Shown here: positions 8,006 through 14,851 of the stretch, piece by piece | Position numbering within the stretch: position 1 is the first letter of the stretch | How the letters are laid out: every line of letters starts with the position of its first letter | Assembly: GCF_001182745.1 (NCBI RefSeq) | Contig: NZ_LN868938.1 | Span: 744,001-808,000 of the forward strand | Source of the DNA: Nocardia farcinica | Lineage (GTDB): Bacteria > Actinomycetota > Actinomycetes > Mycobacteriales > Mycobacteriaceae | Reading direction: 5' to 3' | DNA: 64,000 nucleotides | Program-made: the position numbers and the translations under genes | The notes under the pieces: model-generated | What the model was told of the DNA's origin: nothing | Database searches by the model: none | What the model saw: the letters and a program-made list of their open reading frames with translations, nothing else

Positions 8006-9366
8006 GATTTCACCACTTCCCACTGACGAGCAGCGTCCTTGAACTCCACGACTTCGGTGGTCGCCCCGGACCCGAGCAGCCTGTGGAGTTGACGCACATT
8101 GTGCAGCACGCGTTCCGAGCCGGTGGATACCCCCACCCGCAGCGCTGTCAGACCCACGTGCGCTGCTGGCTCGAACTGTCCGGTTCGTGCATAGGCGACA
8201 GCTTGCCGGGACAAGTACACCGCTTGGTCTCGCAGGTACTCCGGCCTCATCGCGCTGATCGCATCGCTGAATTGCTCGGCGGCAATGCGGTAGCTTCCCA
8301 GCGCGAGCTTGCCGTGCGCCTCGTGGGCAGCGATATAGGGCTCGTCGAGGAAGAACCCCCAGGAGGCATCGTGGTCGGCATCGTGCAGGTGCCTGCGCGC
8401 GCGGTCGAACGCCCGCTCGCTCCCGGTTCGGTCTCCGATCAGGGCGGCACCGAAACCCGCGTAAGTCGCCGCCACTGCCTGGAATCGGGTTCTCGGTGGT
8501 GCTGCTCGCTCGGCTGCTTCGGCGAGCTCGATGGCCTCGGTCCCGTCGCCCTGATCGTTGGCCAGCTGGGCTTTCCTGATCAACGCCGCCGCGATGTAGT
8601 AGCTGTCGCCGAGTTGGTGGGACCACGTCAACGCCCGGTCGGTCCAGTGCTGTGCTCGTGACCAGTTGCGGCCGTCTTGGTGTAGCCAGGCCGCCAACTC
8701 CGCGTAGAGGATCCGTAGTCGCTGCATCTGCGTCATGTCTCCGATACCGCCGCGTCGGAGTTCATTCATGATCTGCAGGTTTTGCTCGACCAGCGGGATC
8801 GCGCTCTGTGAGCCGTGGAGATTGTCGCTTTCGATGAGGGACAGCCGGAGCCTGGAGAAGTGCGCCGCGTGGTCGATCTGCGCGCACGAAGCCAGCGCCG
8901 ATACGGGACGTGTCCCGACAGCGGCCGCCAGCGCTCCTACTCCGAATCCGGCGAGGACGGTGCGGCGGGGGAGTGACACGAGAACGACCTCTCCGGCGAG
9001 GGTCCGGGCGTGCACCCAGACTGGATCTTCATCTTCGGACCCGAGCACGATCGGCGCGGGCCGACCCGCGGGGTCGTTTGTCAGCGTAACCGTCGCGGGC
9101 GGGTTGGGGTCTGGTTGCTCCGTGCGGGGACGTGCGACGGAGAGCAGGCGCGCGAAGCGGGCAGCGACCGAGGTGGGGGACTCGAGCAAGGTCTTCTCGA
9201 GTAGTGCCTGACTCGACGGCCGGAGGCGGGCCCGTGGCCCCTTCTCCTCCCACTCGGCGATCGTCCGCGGCGCGATACTCGTTCTGGCAGAGAACTTTTC
9301 GATACTCAGGTGCATCGCCTCGCGAAGCGCCTTCGACTCCACCCCGGTCCATCGCTCGACGATCAT
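8002..9366 (-). CDS. XRE-family regulator with TPR-like domain
   Basis: 454 aa from the ATG at 9366, which has GGAG nine bases upstream; a TTG 16 codons earlier lacks one. An N-terminal Cro/C1-type helix-turn-helix (KALREAMHLSIEKFSARTSI) is followed by a linker, a short hydrophobic stretch near residues 130-150, and a long helical C-terminal half with repeated A/L pairs typical of tetratricopeptide repeats. This layout is common in Streptomyces and Nocardia, where such proteins often sit beside small accessory genes. Being first in the operon, it probably regulates the deaminase/reductase pair. The signal is unknown. Confidence 0.78.
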   Translation of the reverse strand: MIVERWTGVESKALREAMHLSIEKFSARTSIAPRTIAEWEEKGPRARLRPSSQALLEKTLLESPTSVAARFARLLSVARPRTEQPDPNPPATVTLTNDPAGRPAPIVLGSEDEDPVWVHARTLAGEVVLVSLPRRTVLAGFGVGALAAAVGTRPVSALASCAQIDHAAHFSRLRLSLIESDNLHGSQSAIPLVEQNLQIMNELRRGGIGDMTQMQRLRILYAELAAWLHQDGRNWSRAQHWTDRALTWSHQLGDSYYIAAALIRKAQLANDQGDGTEAIELAEAAERAAPPRTRFQAVAATYAGFGAALIGDRTGSERAFDRARRHLHDADHDASWGFFLDEPYIAAHEAHGKLALGSYRIAAEQFSDAISAMRPEYLRDQAVYLSRQAVAYARTGQFEPAAHVGLTALRVGVSTGSERVLHNVRQLHRLLGSGATTEVVEFKDAARQWEVVKS

Positions 9367-9458
9367 CGGCTTCAGCTCCAGCTCTCGCGTATGCAGTCGT
9401 CGGTTCCTCGACAATTACACCCTGGGCGGGTTTCCGGCGCTGCATTCGCCGTTGCGAA

Positions 9459-9475
9459 GTGCACCCCAACTGCAC
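9459..9475. promoter_or_regulatory. Candidate operator upstream of the XRE regulator
   Basis: Inverted repeat GTGCA-N7-TGCAC in the 234-bp divergent region between the XRE regulator and the hypothetical gene at 9601. It is short, so it could be chance. Confidence 0.25.
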
Positions 9476-9600
9476 CGTAAGCGCAACGGCGACGCGTGGC
9501 CGGCGTCGCGAGCACGGACGAGTCTTGTCGCAGCCCGAGGCGTCGGCGCCGTGACCCTCGGCATCTGGGGAGCCGAACTGCGACGGAGGGATACCGGACT

Positions 9601-10065
9601 GTGGGCATTGCCTATTCGAGCGACACCGTGATCACGCGCTGCGACTTCTATCGTCGGTGTGGGCTACCCGCCGAGATCGATCCGAGCGGTGAGCTCATCA
9701 CTTTCCGGACGGGCAACATCGGGGCGATCACGGTGCCTTCTGCGCTCGCAGCTCAGGTTCGTCTCCATCTGCGCGACCGAGGGATCGACGGCGGCCCGAT
9801 CATCTCGCACTTCAGGTCCAAGCGATGGACGTTCGTGGTAATTCCTGGCGTCCCGGATCAATGGCAGCTCGAAGGCGAGCTGTTCTGGCTGAACGTCAGC
9901 GTGGCTGGAGCAGGTGCCGAGATCGCCTTGCCCGCGCCGACACCTGCCAGCGCGGCGGTTCGTTGTTGGGTGCAGGGCCCTGCGGGCCGTTCCTGGCCTT
10001 CCGGCGCGACTGTCATCGAAGCACTGCGGTCCTGTCGGTCGAAGGCGGCGTGGGTGATCGAGTGA
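9601..10065 (+). CDS. Hypothetical protein
   Basis: 154 aa from a GTG start with GGAGG 11 bases upstream. I do not recognise a named family. The protein is soluble, with alternating strands and helices and the C-terminal pattern RCWVQGPAGRSWPSGATVIEALR, which I associate with uncharacterised actinobacterial proteins. It is divergent from the XRE regulator. A reverse-strand frame overlaps its last 200 bases. Codon use is less GC3-biased than in the surrounding genes, which may indicate accessory origin. Confidence 0.5.
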   Translation: MGIAYSSDTVITRCDFYRRCGLPAEIDPSGELITFRTGNIGAITVPSALAAQVRLHLRDRGIDGGPIISHFRSKRWTFVVIPGVPDQWQLEGELFWLNVSVAGAGAEIALPAPTPASAAVRCWVQGPAGRSWPSGATVIEALRSCRSKAAWVIE

Positions 10066-10391
10066 ACGAATTCGTGACCGAGGTCGGCGGCGCGATCGTG
10101 ATCCGAGATGTCGCCATCGAGTTGGACCGACGGGAGCGGCCAGAACTCCATAAGCCGCCGGTACACCGCCTCCGGCACAGAGGGGGGCGGAACACGCGGA
10201 TCATGAGGGTGGTCATCCGGTACGTGGCTGTCGCTGTCGAACTCCGTGCCTCCGTAATACGCATAGCTTTCACCGATCTCGATCCAGTACGAGGAGTGGT
10301 CCGTGTTACCTCGACGTCCCGCGAACATGTATCTTCCGTGTCCGATTCCGGGCGCGCCGAAGGATCTTCTTATCAGCACACTGTCAGCCAT
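9858..10391 (-). CDS. Possible hypothetical protein, overlapping its neighbour
   Basis: 177 aa if started at the ATG at 10391. The first 110 residues (from MADSVLIRRSFGAPGIGHGR through GGTEFDSDSHVP) look like ordinary protein with mixed codon use. The last 67 codons run antisense to the preceding gene. No good ribosome binding site is visible. Either this or the 3' part of the opposite gene is not a real product as drawn; a broken gene is also possible. Confidence 0.35.
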   Translation of the reverse strand: MADSVLIRRSFGAPGIGHGRYMFAGRRGNTDHSSYWIEIGESYAYYGGTEFDSDSHVPDDHPHDPRVPPPSVPEAVYRRLMEFWPLPSVQLDGDISDHDRAADLGHEFVHSITHAAFDRQDRSASMTVAPEGQERPAGPCTQQRTAALAGVGAGKAISAPAPATLTFSQNSSPSSCH

Positions 10392-10488
10392 GCGCGATGC
10401 ATGGCCGGAAATCGAGAGCGGCACCGAGGCAGAGGAACCCATCGGGTCCGTCGATGACGACGCATGAGCGTCGCCGCTGTCGTGCGGG

Positions 10489-10821
10489 TCATTCCGTCGG
10501 TGTTCCGATGCGCAGCCGGTTGCCGTCGATATCGCGCAGTTCGATTTCGCGCGCCCACGGCGCTTCCTCGACCGGGACACCGAATTCGGCGGCGACGGTG
10601 TCGATATCGCGGACGCGGAGGTAGATCAGGGTGTCGGGGCGGGCGTCGCCCTCGTGCTCGGACAAGAACAGCCGAACCTCGCCGCGGGCGACCTCGACGA
10701 AGGCGGGGAAACCCGGTTCGAAACGGTGCTCCCACTGTTGTGTGAAGCCCAGCCGCTCATACCAGGCAACCGCCGCGGCGGCATCGGCGACGCGGAGAAT
10801 GGGGATGACTTCCTCGTCCAT
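10489..10821 (-). CDS. VOC-family (glyoxalase/bleomycin-resistance-like) protein
   Basis: 110 aa, one pair of beta-alpha-beta-beta-beta modules. The N-terminus MDEEVIPILRVADAAAAVAWYERLGF and the C-terminal ELRDIDGNRLRIG are the two halves of a single VOC domain. Members act as glyoxalases, dioxygenases or binding proteins for drugs such as bleomycin. No gene context points to one of these. It stands alone on the minus strand. Confidence 0.85.
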   Translation of the reverse strand: MDEEVIPILRVADAAAAVAWYERLGFTQQWEHRFEPGFPAFVEVARGEVRLFLSEHEGDARPDTLIYLRVRDIDTVAAEFGVPVEEAPWAREIELRDIDGNRLRIGTPTE

Positions 10822-10974
10822 GCGGCGATCCTCGCAGACGGCCCCGACAAGTAGGCGTGTGCGGGTCGGTCATGCCCGGCCGGTGGTTGGTCGGAGGGCG
10901 GCGGGCCCGCCACCGCCAACACTCCGCCGGAGCGCGGTGGATTCCGAAAGGTGTTCCAGCCGAGCAGACTCCGC

Positions 10975-11012
10975 GCCGCCCTGGCCCCGGCCGTCACCGG
11001 GGCCAGGGCGGC
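10975..11012 (-). terminator. Perfect 16-bp hairpin behind the 24-codon micro-ORF
   Basis: Arms 10975-10990 and 10997-11012 are exact complements around a 6-base loop. It starts 18 bases after the micro-ORF stop on the minus strand. There is no T-run, as in many actinobacterial terminators. Its position supports an independent short transcript. Confidence 0.7.
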
Positions 11013-11029
11013 AGTCGGGACTCGGGCGG

Positions 11030-11104
11030 TCAGAGTGGCAGACCCGCCCCGGCGCTGAGGGTGTCGATGAGGGTGGTGATCAACGCCAACAGTTCGTCGA
11101 GCAT
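11030..11104 (-). CDS. 24-residue micro-ORF, hydrophobic helix peptide
   Basis: ATG to TGA, 24 codons, starting MLDELLALITTLIDTLS and ending in a Gly/Ala/Pro-containing tail. AAAGGA lies seven bases before the ATG, and a perfect 16-bp hairpin follows 18 bases after the stop, so it has the layout of an expressed unit. The first 17 residues would form an amphipathic, acidic helix (three acidic residues, none basic). No named family is recognised. The size and pattern recall phenol-soluble-modulin-like peptides, small membrane toxins or corynebacterial channel peptides. It faces away from a second micro-ORF at 11588. Confidence 0.5.
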   Translation of the reverse strand: MLDELLALITTLIDTLSAGAGLPL

Positions 11105-11587
11105 GGCAATTCCTTTCTCTCGGACTGTTCGTATTCACCGGTACTGCACTTGCTGAGGTACACCGTTGTGCGCGGCGTAAACCCGGCTCGCGTGGCGCGC
11201 CGTCCGGCTCCGGGGGTCCGCGGGGAAACCGACGGCGATACACGTCGGGTGCCGAGCCATGGATCGAAAACGGCGCCTCGATTCGGGCCGTTGTCGATGC
11301 GGCACTGGCCAAATCGGCCCATGTGTCCACGACACGGGGCTGCATGGATGCGCTTGGGTGGCGTCGCCGGTAAATTGCCGACCTCCGGTCGGGTTCGGCG
11401 GCGTAGCGGTCGGGCGGGGAAACCCGGATTCGGTACAGCGGCGCGAGTTCCTTGTTCGGCCTCGGTGTCGGACCCGGATGATGCATGCCGGAAGGCCGCG
11501 CAGTGCGCCCATTTCTCAGGGGGTGTTTCGGCGCCGGGGGAACGTGTAATTCGAGGATTACCGCTGACCACGGAGGAGGTGAATCCG
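11105..11587. other. Divergent spacer between the two micro-ORFs
   Basis: 483 bases without a convincing gene; open frames here have arginine-rich shadow composition. It should hold the promoters of both micro-ORFs. A TAAT-containing, locally AT-rich stretch near 11548-11560 precedes the plus-strand one. Confidence 0.4.
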
Positions 11588-11647
11588 ATGATTCTCGATT
11601 TCGTTTCTCAGCTGATCGCGGCGTTGCGTGCGATCATCGGCATCTGA
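11588..11647 (+). CDS. 19-residue micro-ORF, hydrophobic amphipathic peptide
   Basis: The peptide is MILDFVSQLIAALRAIIGI. A near-ideal GGAGGAGG lies six bases before the ATG, and a nested hairpin follows 17 bases after the stop. Hydrophobic residues repeat every three to four positions, giving an amphipathic helix with one Asp and one Arg. It resembles the other micro-ORF in having LD near the N-terminus and a Leu/Ile/Ala core. No function is assigned; the candidates are the same as for its partner. Confidence 0.55.
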   Translation: MILDFVSQLIAALRAIIGI

Positions 11648-11664
11648 CGCTCGCGAAAGATGAT

Positions 11665-11714
11665 GACGGCCCCGAAGGTCGGTGGTAAGCCCCGCCGACG
11701 TTTCCGGGGCCGTC
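11665..11714 (+). terminator. Nested hairpin behind the 19-codon micro-ORF
   Basis: Outer arms GACGGCCCCG (11665-11674) and its complement (11705-11714) enclose a second inverted repeat, GTCGG...CCGAC. It is correctly placed to end the micro-ORF transcript. Confidence 0.65.
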
Positions 11715-11732
11715 CACGTTTCCCGTGCGCTG

Positions 11733-12476
11733 TCATCGCCGAAAACCGCGCCCGACCCGCTGCGCCATCGCCGGGATCTTCGACGCCGCCATCAGGGCGC
11801 GGAAGGGCCAGCTGTCGTCGCGGGGCAGGATGCCCGCGCGCTGCACGCCGTCGAGGAAGTCGTAGAGGGTTTCGCCTTCCGCCATCAGCCCGTCCTCGGT
11901 GAAGTGGTAGCGGTCGACGGCGGGGGCTTGGATGAAGCGGCCGGTGCCGTAGAGGGTGGGCGCGGAATCGTCGTAGGGGTAGAGGCGAAGCGGGCCGGTC
12001 CAGTGGCCGCTGCCCATATAGCGGATGACTGTGCGCACCGTGCCGTCGGGTTGGACGTCGATGTAGACCTGGTCGGGTAGCGGGTCGTAGCGCCAGTCCG
12101 GGATGGCGTCGAAGAAGGCGAAGTTGTATTTCACGAACTCGTCGATGCCGACGATGGTTCGGCCGAATGTGGTGACGTCGGTGTAGCGGATATCGGGCGC
12201 GTACAACTCGTCGTTGACGCTCATGTCGCGGACCAGGAAACTCCACCAGTACTTCTTGGCCCAGGTCATCAGCCAGCTCAGGTCGGTGCCGTGCCGCTCG
12301 CCGAGATAGTCGAGCTTGGTGGCGAAGGACTCGAACCATTGCTGGGTGGTCGCCTGCAACTCGGTCTCGGGGATGGCCCGGATGGGCACCGCGCGGTTGG
12401 ATTCCAGGAACTCCGGTACCGGGCGGGACAGCCGGGGCTGTGCGAGGGCTCGCTGGAACTCTGCTTCGTCGAACAT
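11733..12476 (-). CDS. SnoaL-like / NTF2-fold protein
   Basis: 247 aa from the ATG with GAGGAG upstream. The C-terminal half (about residues 85-210) has the NTF2/SnoaL cone-fold pattern: helices, then RYTDVTTFGRTIVGIDEFVKY and strands with GTVRTVIRYMGSGHWTGPL. The fold houses polyketide cyclases, isomerases, dehydratases and ligand-binding proteins, and the sequence does not say which. The N-terminal 80 residues are extra and helical. A short palindrome and a possible TetR remnant lie upstream. There is no operon partner. Confidence 0.65.
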   Translation of the reverse strand: MFDEAEFQRALAQPRLSRPVPEFLESNRAVPIRAIPETELQATTQQWFESFATKLDYLGERHGTDLSWLMTWAKKYWWSFLVRDMSVNDELYAPDIRYTDVTTFGRTIVGIDEFVKYNFAFFDAIPDWRYDPLPDQVYIDVQPDGTVRTVIRYMGSGHWTGPLRLYPYDDSAPTLYGTGRFIQAPAVDRYHFTEDGLMAEGETLYDFLDGVQRAGILPRDDSWPFRALMAASKIPAMAQRVGRGFRR

Positions 12477-12526
12477 GCCGACTCCTCGTCCGCCACTGGA
12501 CCGGCCGCCGCGGGGCAACCGAATAT

Positions 12527-12540
12527 GAATCGTATGATTC
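12527..12540. promoter_or_regulatory. Candidate operator upstream of the SnoaL-like gene
   Basis: GAATC-GTAT-GATTC inverted repeat 51 bp before the gene start, in an AT-richer patch. It could bind a TetR-type repressor. A possible remnant of such a gene lies just beyond it. Confidence 0.3.
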
Positions 12541-12565
12541 TTGTTGAATCGCCTGATGTCAATGA

Positions 12566-12757
12566 GTGCCGTGGGGATGCTCCTCGAACGCTCGATCGAG
12601 CGATCGGTCGGCCGATGATCCCGCCTGCACCGCCTTGGCCCATTTCGCCCTGGAAGCCCCCCGGGCCATCCGCGGCCACGACAATCCTCGTGAGGCGATG
12701 ATCCGCGCTTTCGAACTCCTCGCGAACGGCTGGGATGCTCTTTCCGGCGAGGCATGA
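12566..12757 (+). pseudogene. Possible 3' remnant of a TetR-type regulator
   Basis: A short frame ending at a TGA encodes a helical stretch, from ALAHFALEAPRAIRGHDNP to AFELLANGWDALSGEA. It resembles the last helices of a TetR ligand-binding domain. There is no N-terminal DNA-binding part and no ribosome binding site. Treat it as a gene fragment or as non-coding. The rest of 12477-12865 holds nothing I can identify. Confidence 0.25.
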
Positions 12758-12865
12758 AACGGTGGCGCACGGCAGGGGGCGAATCCGAATCACGGTGGAC
12801 GACGGGAGTTCTGTTGCCGTCCTGGGCCGCGACTGCGGAGTTCGCCCTGCCTCGACCGTCGGTGG

Positions 12866-13705
12866 TCAGGTCGTGGCGACCATGATCTGCTCGGATTCGG
12901 CCGGGCGCAGTCCATCGGGGCGGTCGGCGAAGTAGCGTGCGGTGAGGTCGGCCGCCGAGATGTGCCGGGCGTCGGTGAAACCCGCGGCGCGGGCCAGGTC
13001 GACCAGTTCGGCGGGCCGGAAGAAACTGACGAACGGCGTGCCGGAGCGGCGGGCGCCGTCCTCGGCGAACCGGCGCAGCTGCTGTTCCTCGGGCCCCACC
13101 TGATCCAGCGGTAGCAGGAATGTGGTGACGAAGGTCGAGCCGGGTGCGAGCCGGGCGAGTTGTTCCAGCGTCGCGATATTGGCTGCCCGGCTGAGGTACA
13201 TGGTGACTCCGGTGGAGGCGACCAGGGCCGGGCGTCCGGGGTCGAAACCGGCCGCCCGCAACCGCTCCCACCACGAGTCCACCTCGAAGTCGACCGGGAC
13301 CAGGCGCAGCCGCTCGGGTATTCCGTGACCGAGTTCGACGAGCCGCCGCCGCTTCCATTCCTGCGCCTCGGGCCGGTCCACTTCGAAAATGGTCAGCTTG
13401 CGGGCGAACTCGGGCTGTCGTAGTGCGAGCGTGTCCAGTCCGGCGCCCAGTACGACGTACTGATCCACCTCCTGGAGCGCGAGCAGATCTTCGACGAAGC
13501 GCGCGCGGGCGACGATGCCCGCGCGCATCGGGCCGGTCCGCGCCGGATCCATGTCCGGCCGGCACCGCCAGCCGTCCTCGGGATCGGCCAAGCGCAACCC
13601 GGCCAGGTCGTCGAACACATGCGGGGCCGGATCGTGCAGCACGTGCAGCGCCCGCCACAGCGCGACCCGAACGGCCGTGCTGTCCGGTGCGATCGCCGCC
13701 GTCAC
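12866..13705 (-). CDS. SAM-dependent methyltransferase, leucine carboxyl methyltransferase (TIGR00027) type
   Basis: 279 aa from a GTG that overlaps the VOC stop (GTGA). The motifs QYVVLGAGLDTLALR (SAM-binding, near residue 85), FEVDRPEAQEWKR and VASTGVTMYLSRAA define the large actinobacterial family related to leucine carboxyl methyltransferases. Substrates of these paralogues are mostly unknown. It is the last of three coupled genes (RHH regulator, VOC protein, methyltransferase). Confidence 0.85.
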   Translation of the reverse strand: MTAAIAPDSTAVRVALWRALHVLHDPAPHVFDDLAGLRLADPEDGWRCRPDMDPARTGPMRAGIVARARFVEDLLALQEVDQYVVLGAGLDTLALRQPEFARKLTIFEVDRPEAQEWKRRRLVELGHGIPERLRLVPVDFEVDSWWERLRAAGFDPGRPALVASTGVTMYLSRAANIATLEQLARLAPGSTFVTTFLLPLDQVGPEEQQLRRFAEDGARRSGTPFVSFFRPAELVDLARAAGFTDARHISAADLTARYFADRPDGLRPAESEQIMVATT

Positions 13706-14043
13706 CGCTGCTCCCGGGGTGCCTGCACGCTCCAGACCCGCCCATCCGGATCGCGGACGGTCATCTCGGTGGTGCCGTAGTGTGTCGGCTGGAATTCGCT
13801 GACCACCTCGACGCCGTCGCCCGGCTGCTCGGTGCCGGTCGCCTTCAACACCAGTTGGACACCGGTCGGCCGGTCCTGGGGTACCTCCGCGACGAAGACA
13901 TATGGCCCGTCGTCGTTGCGGAACTGTCCGGAGTGGTGGTCGGTCTCGAACTCGAGCGTGAATCCGACGCCCTGGAGGAACTTCGCCATCCGGCCCCAGT
14001 TGTGCGTCTCCAGGAAAACCGCCTCGATACCCGTGGTCGTCAT
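13702..14043 (-). CDS. VOC-family protein
   Basis: 113 aa. A single VOC domain: [28 protein letters not shown] at the N-terminus and [16 protein letters not shown] at the C-terminus, the usual paired modules. The start ATG overlaps the RHH gene stop, and its own stop overlaps the methyltransferase start, so all three are made together. It is a likely small-molecule-binding or modifying protein. The ligand is unknown. Confidence 0.8.
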   Translation of the reverse strand: MTTTGIEAVFLETHNWGRMAKFLQGVGFTLEFETDHHSGQFRNDDGPYVFVAEVPQDRPTGVQLVLKATGTEQPGDGVEVVSEFQPTHYGTTEMTVRDPDGRVWSVQAPREQR

Positions 14044-14198
14044 CGCTCGTCCTCTCTCTCGTGCGCGAGGTAGTCGCGCAGCGCCGCGGCCACCAGCGCC
14101 GACAACGACATCCCCGATTCGATCGCGTGGAACTTGACCTGCTTGATCAGCTCCGTCGGCAGGTAGACGTTGAACTGCTTCACTTCCTCCTTGGCCAC
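14040..14198 (-). CDS. Small ribbon-helix-helix regulator
   Basis: 52 aa from a GTG. The N-terminal strand [17 protein letters not shown] is followed by a helix-turn-helix pair ending [12 protein letters not shown], the pattern of CopG/Arc ribbon-helix-helix DNA-binding proteins. It heads the RHH-VOC-methyltransferase operon through an ATGA overlap. A 16-bp perfect palindrome lies eight bases upstream of its start, the expected place for an autoregulatory site. No toxin gene is adjacent, so this is probably not an antitoxin. Confidence 0.72.
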   Translation of the reverse strand: MAKEEVKQFNVYLPTELIKQVKFHAIESGMSLSALVAAALRDYLAHEREDER

Positions 14199-14205
14199 CC
14201 GTCGA

Positions 14206-14221
14206 TGCTAGCATGCTAGCA
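14206..14221. promoter_or_regulatory. Tandem TGCTAGCA operator of the RHH operon
   Basis: Two adjacent copies of the palindrome TGCTAGCA form a perfect 16-bp palindrome directly upstream of the RHH start. RHH dimers bind cooperatively to tandem 6-8 bp sites, so negative autoregulation is likely. Confidence 0.7.
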
Positions 14222-14284
14222 ATCTAGTGCGGATGCCCAGCGGTGCCGCCACGCGGCCGCGAGCCCGTGGTCGGCGCCCGGGCG

Positions 14285-14836
14285 TCACGACTGGACGAGT
14301 GCGGCGAAATCCGGTGGGAGTTCGTTGTCTTCGAGGGCGCGGACCTCGATCGGGCCGCCGGTGTAGGAGTCCTCGCCGATGATCATCAGGTCCTCGTCGA
14401 AGGACCAGAAGATGACGTTGCGCATGCGGAGGAGGTAGTTCTTGCCGGCCTCGGCCATGCCTGCCGCGAGGGGGTGCTGCATCAGGAGCGCGCCGGGTTG
14501 GATCATGGTGAGGCGCCCTTCGATGACGATGCAGTGGTCGTCGACGACCATGCGTTCGCAGTGGAATTCGAGGATGTGGCCGTTGTTCTCGACCAGGGCG
14601 CGGTAGTACTCGGTGACACCGTCGCGGGTCTTGGGGCCGACGTCACCGGTGAGCTGCCAGAAGTGGTAGTTCGTGGCCGGGCCGAGGGTGCCGACCAGGG
14701 TGTCGAGGTCGCCGTCGCGTTCGGCGGCGGCGTGGACTCGCATGCGTTCGAGCATGGTCCGCTGCCGCGGCTGGTCGGTGACGGCGAGTCGGGCGGTGAT
14801 GCAGTCGACGAGGTGGTTGCGGTCGAGTTCGATCAT
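14285..14836 (-). CDS. SnoaL-like / NTF2-fold protein
   Basis: 183 aa. It shows the NTF2-like arrangement: N-terminal helices with ERDGDLDTLVGTLGPATNYHFW, a segment KTRDGVTEYYRALVENNGHILEF, then strands ending with WSFDEDLMIIGEDSYTG. The fold is used by dehydratases, isomerases and cyclases acting on lipids or polyketides. It lies 15 bases after the acyl-CoA synthetase stop on the same strand, so it probably acts on the same CoA-ester or its product. This is an inference from operon structure. Confidence 0.72.
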   Translation of the reverse strand: MIELDRNHLVDCITARLAVTDQPRQRTMLERMRVHAAAERDGDLDTLVGTLGPATNYHFWQLTGDVGPKTRDGVTEYYRALVENNGHILEFHCERMVVDDHCIVIEGRLTMIQPGALLMQHPLAAGMAEAGKNYLLRMRNVIFWSFDEDLMIIGEDSYTGGPIEVRALEDNELPPDFAALVQS

Positions 14837-14851
14837 GGTGCTGCCTTTCGG

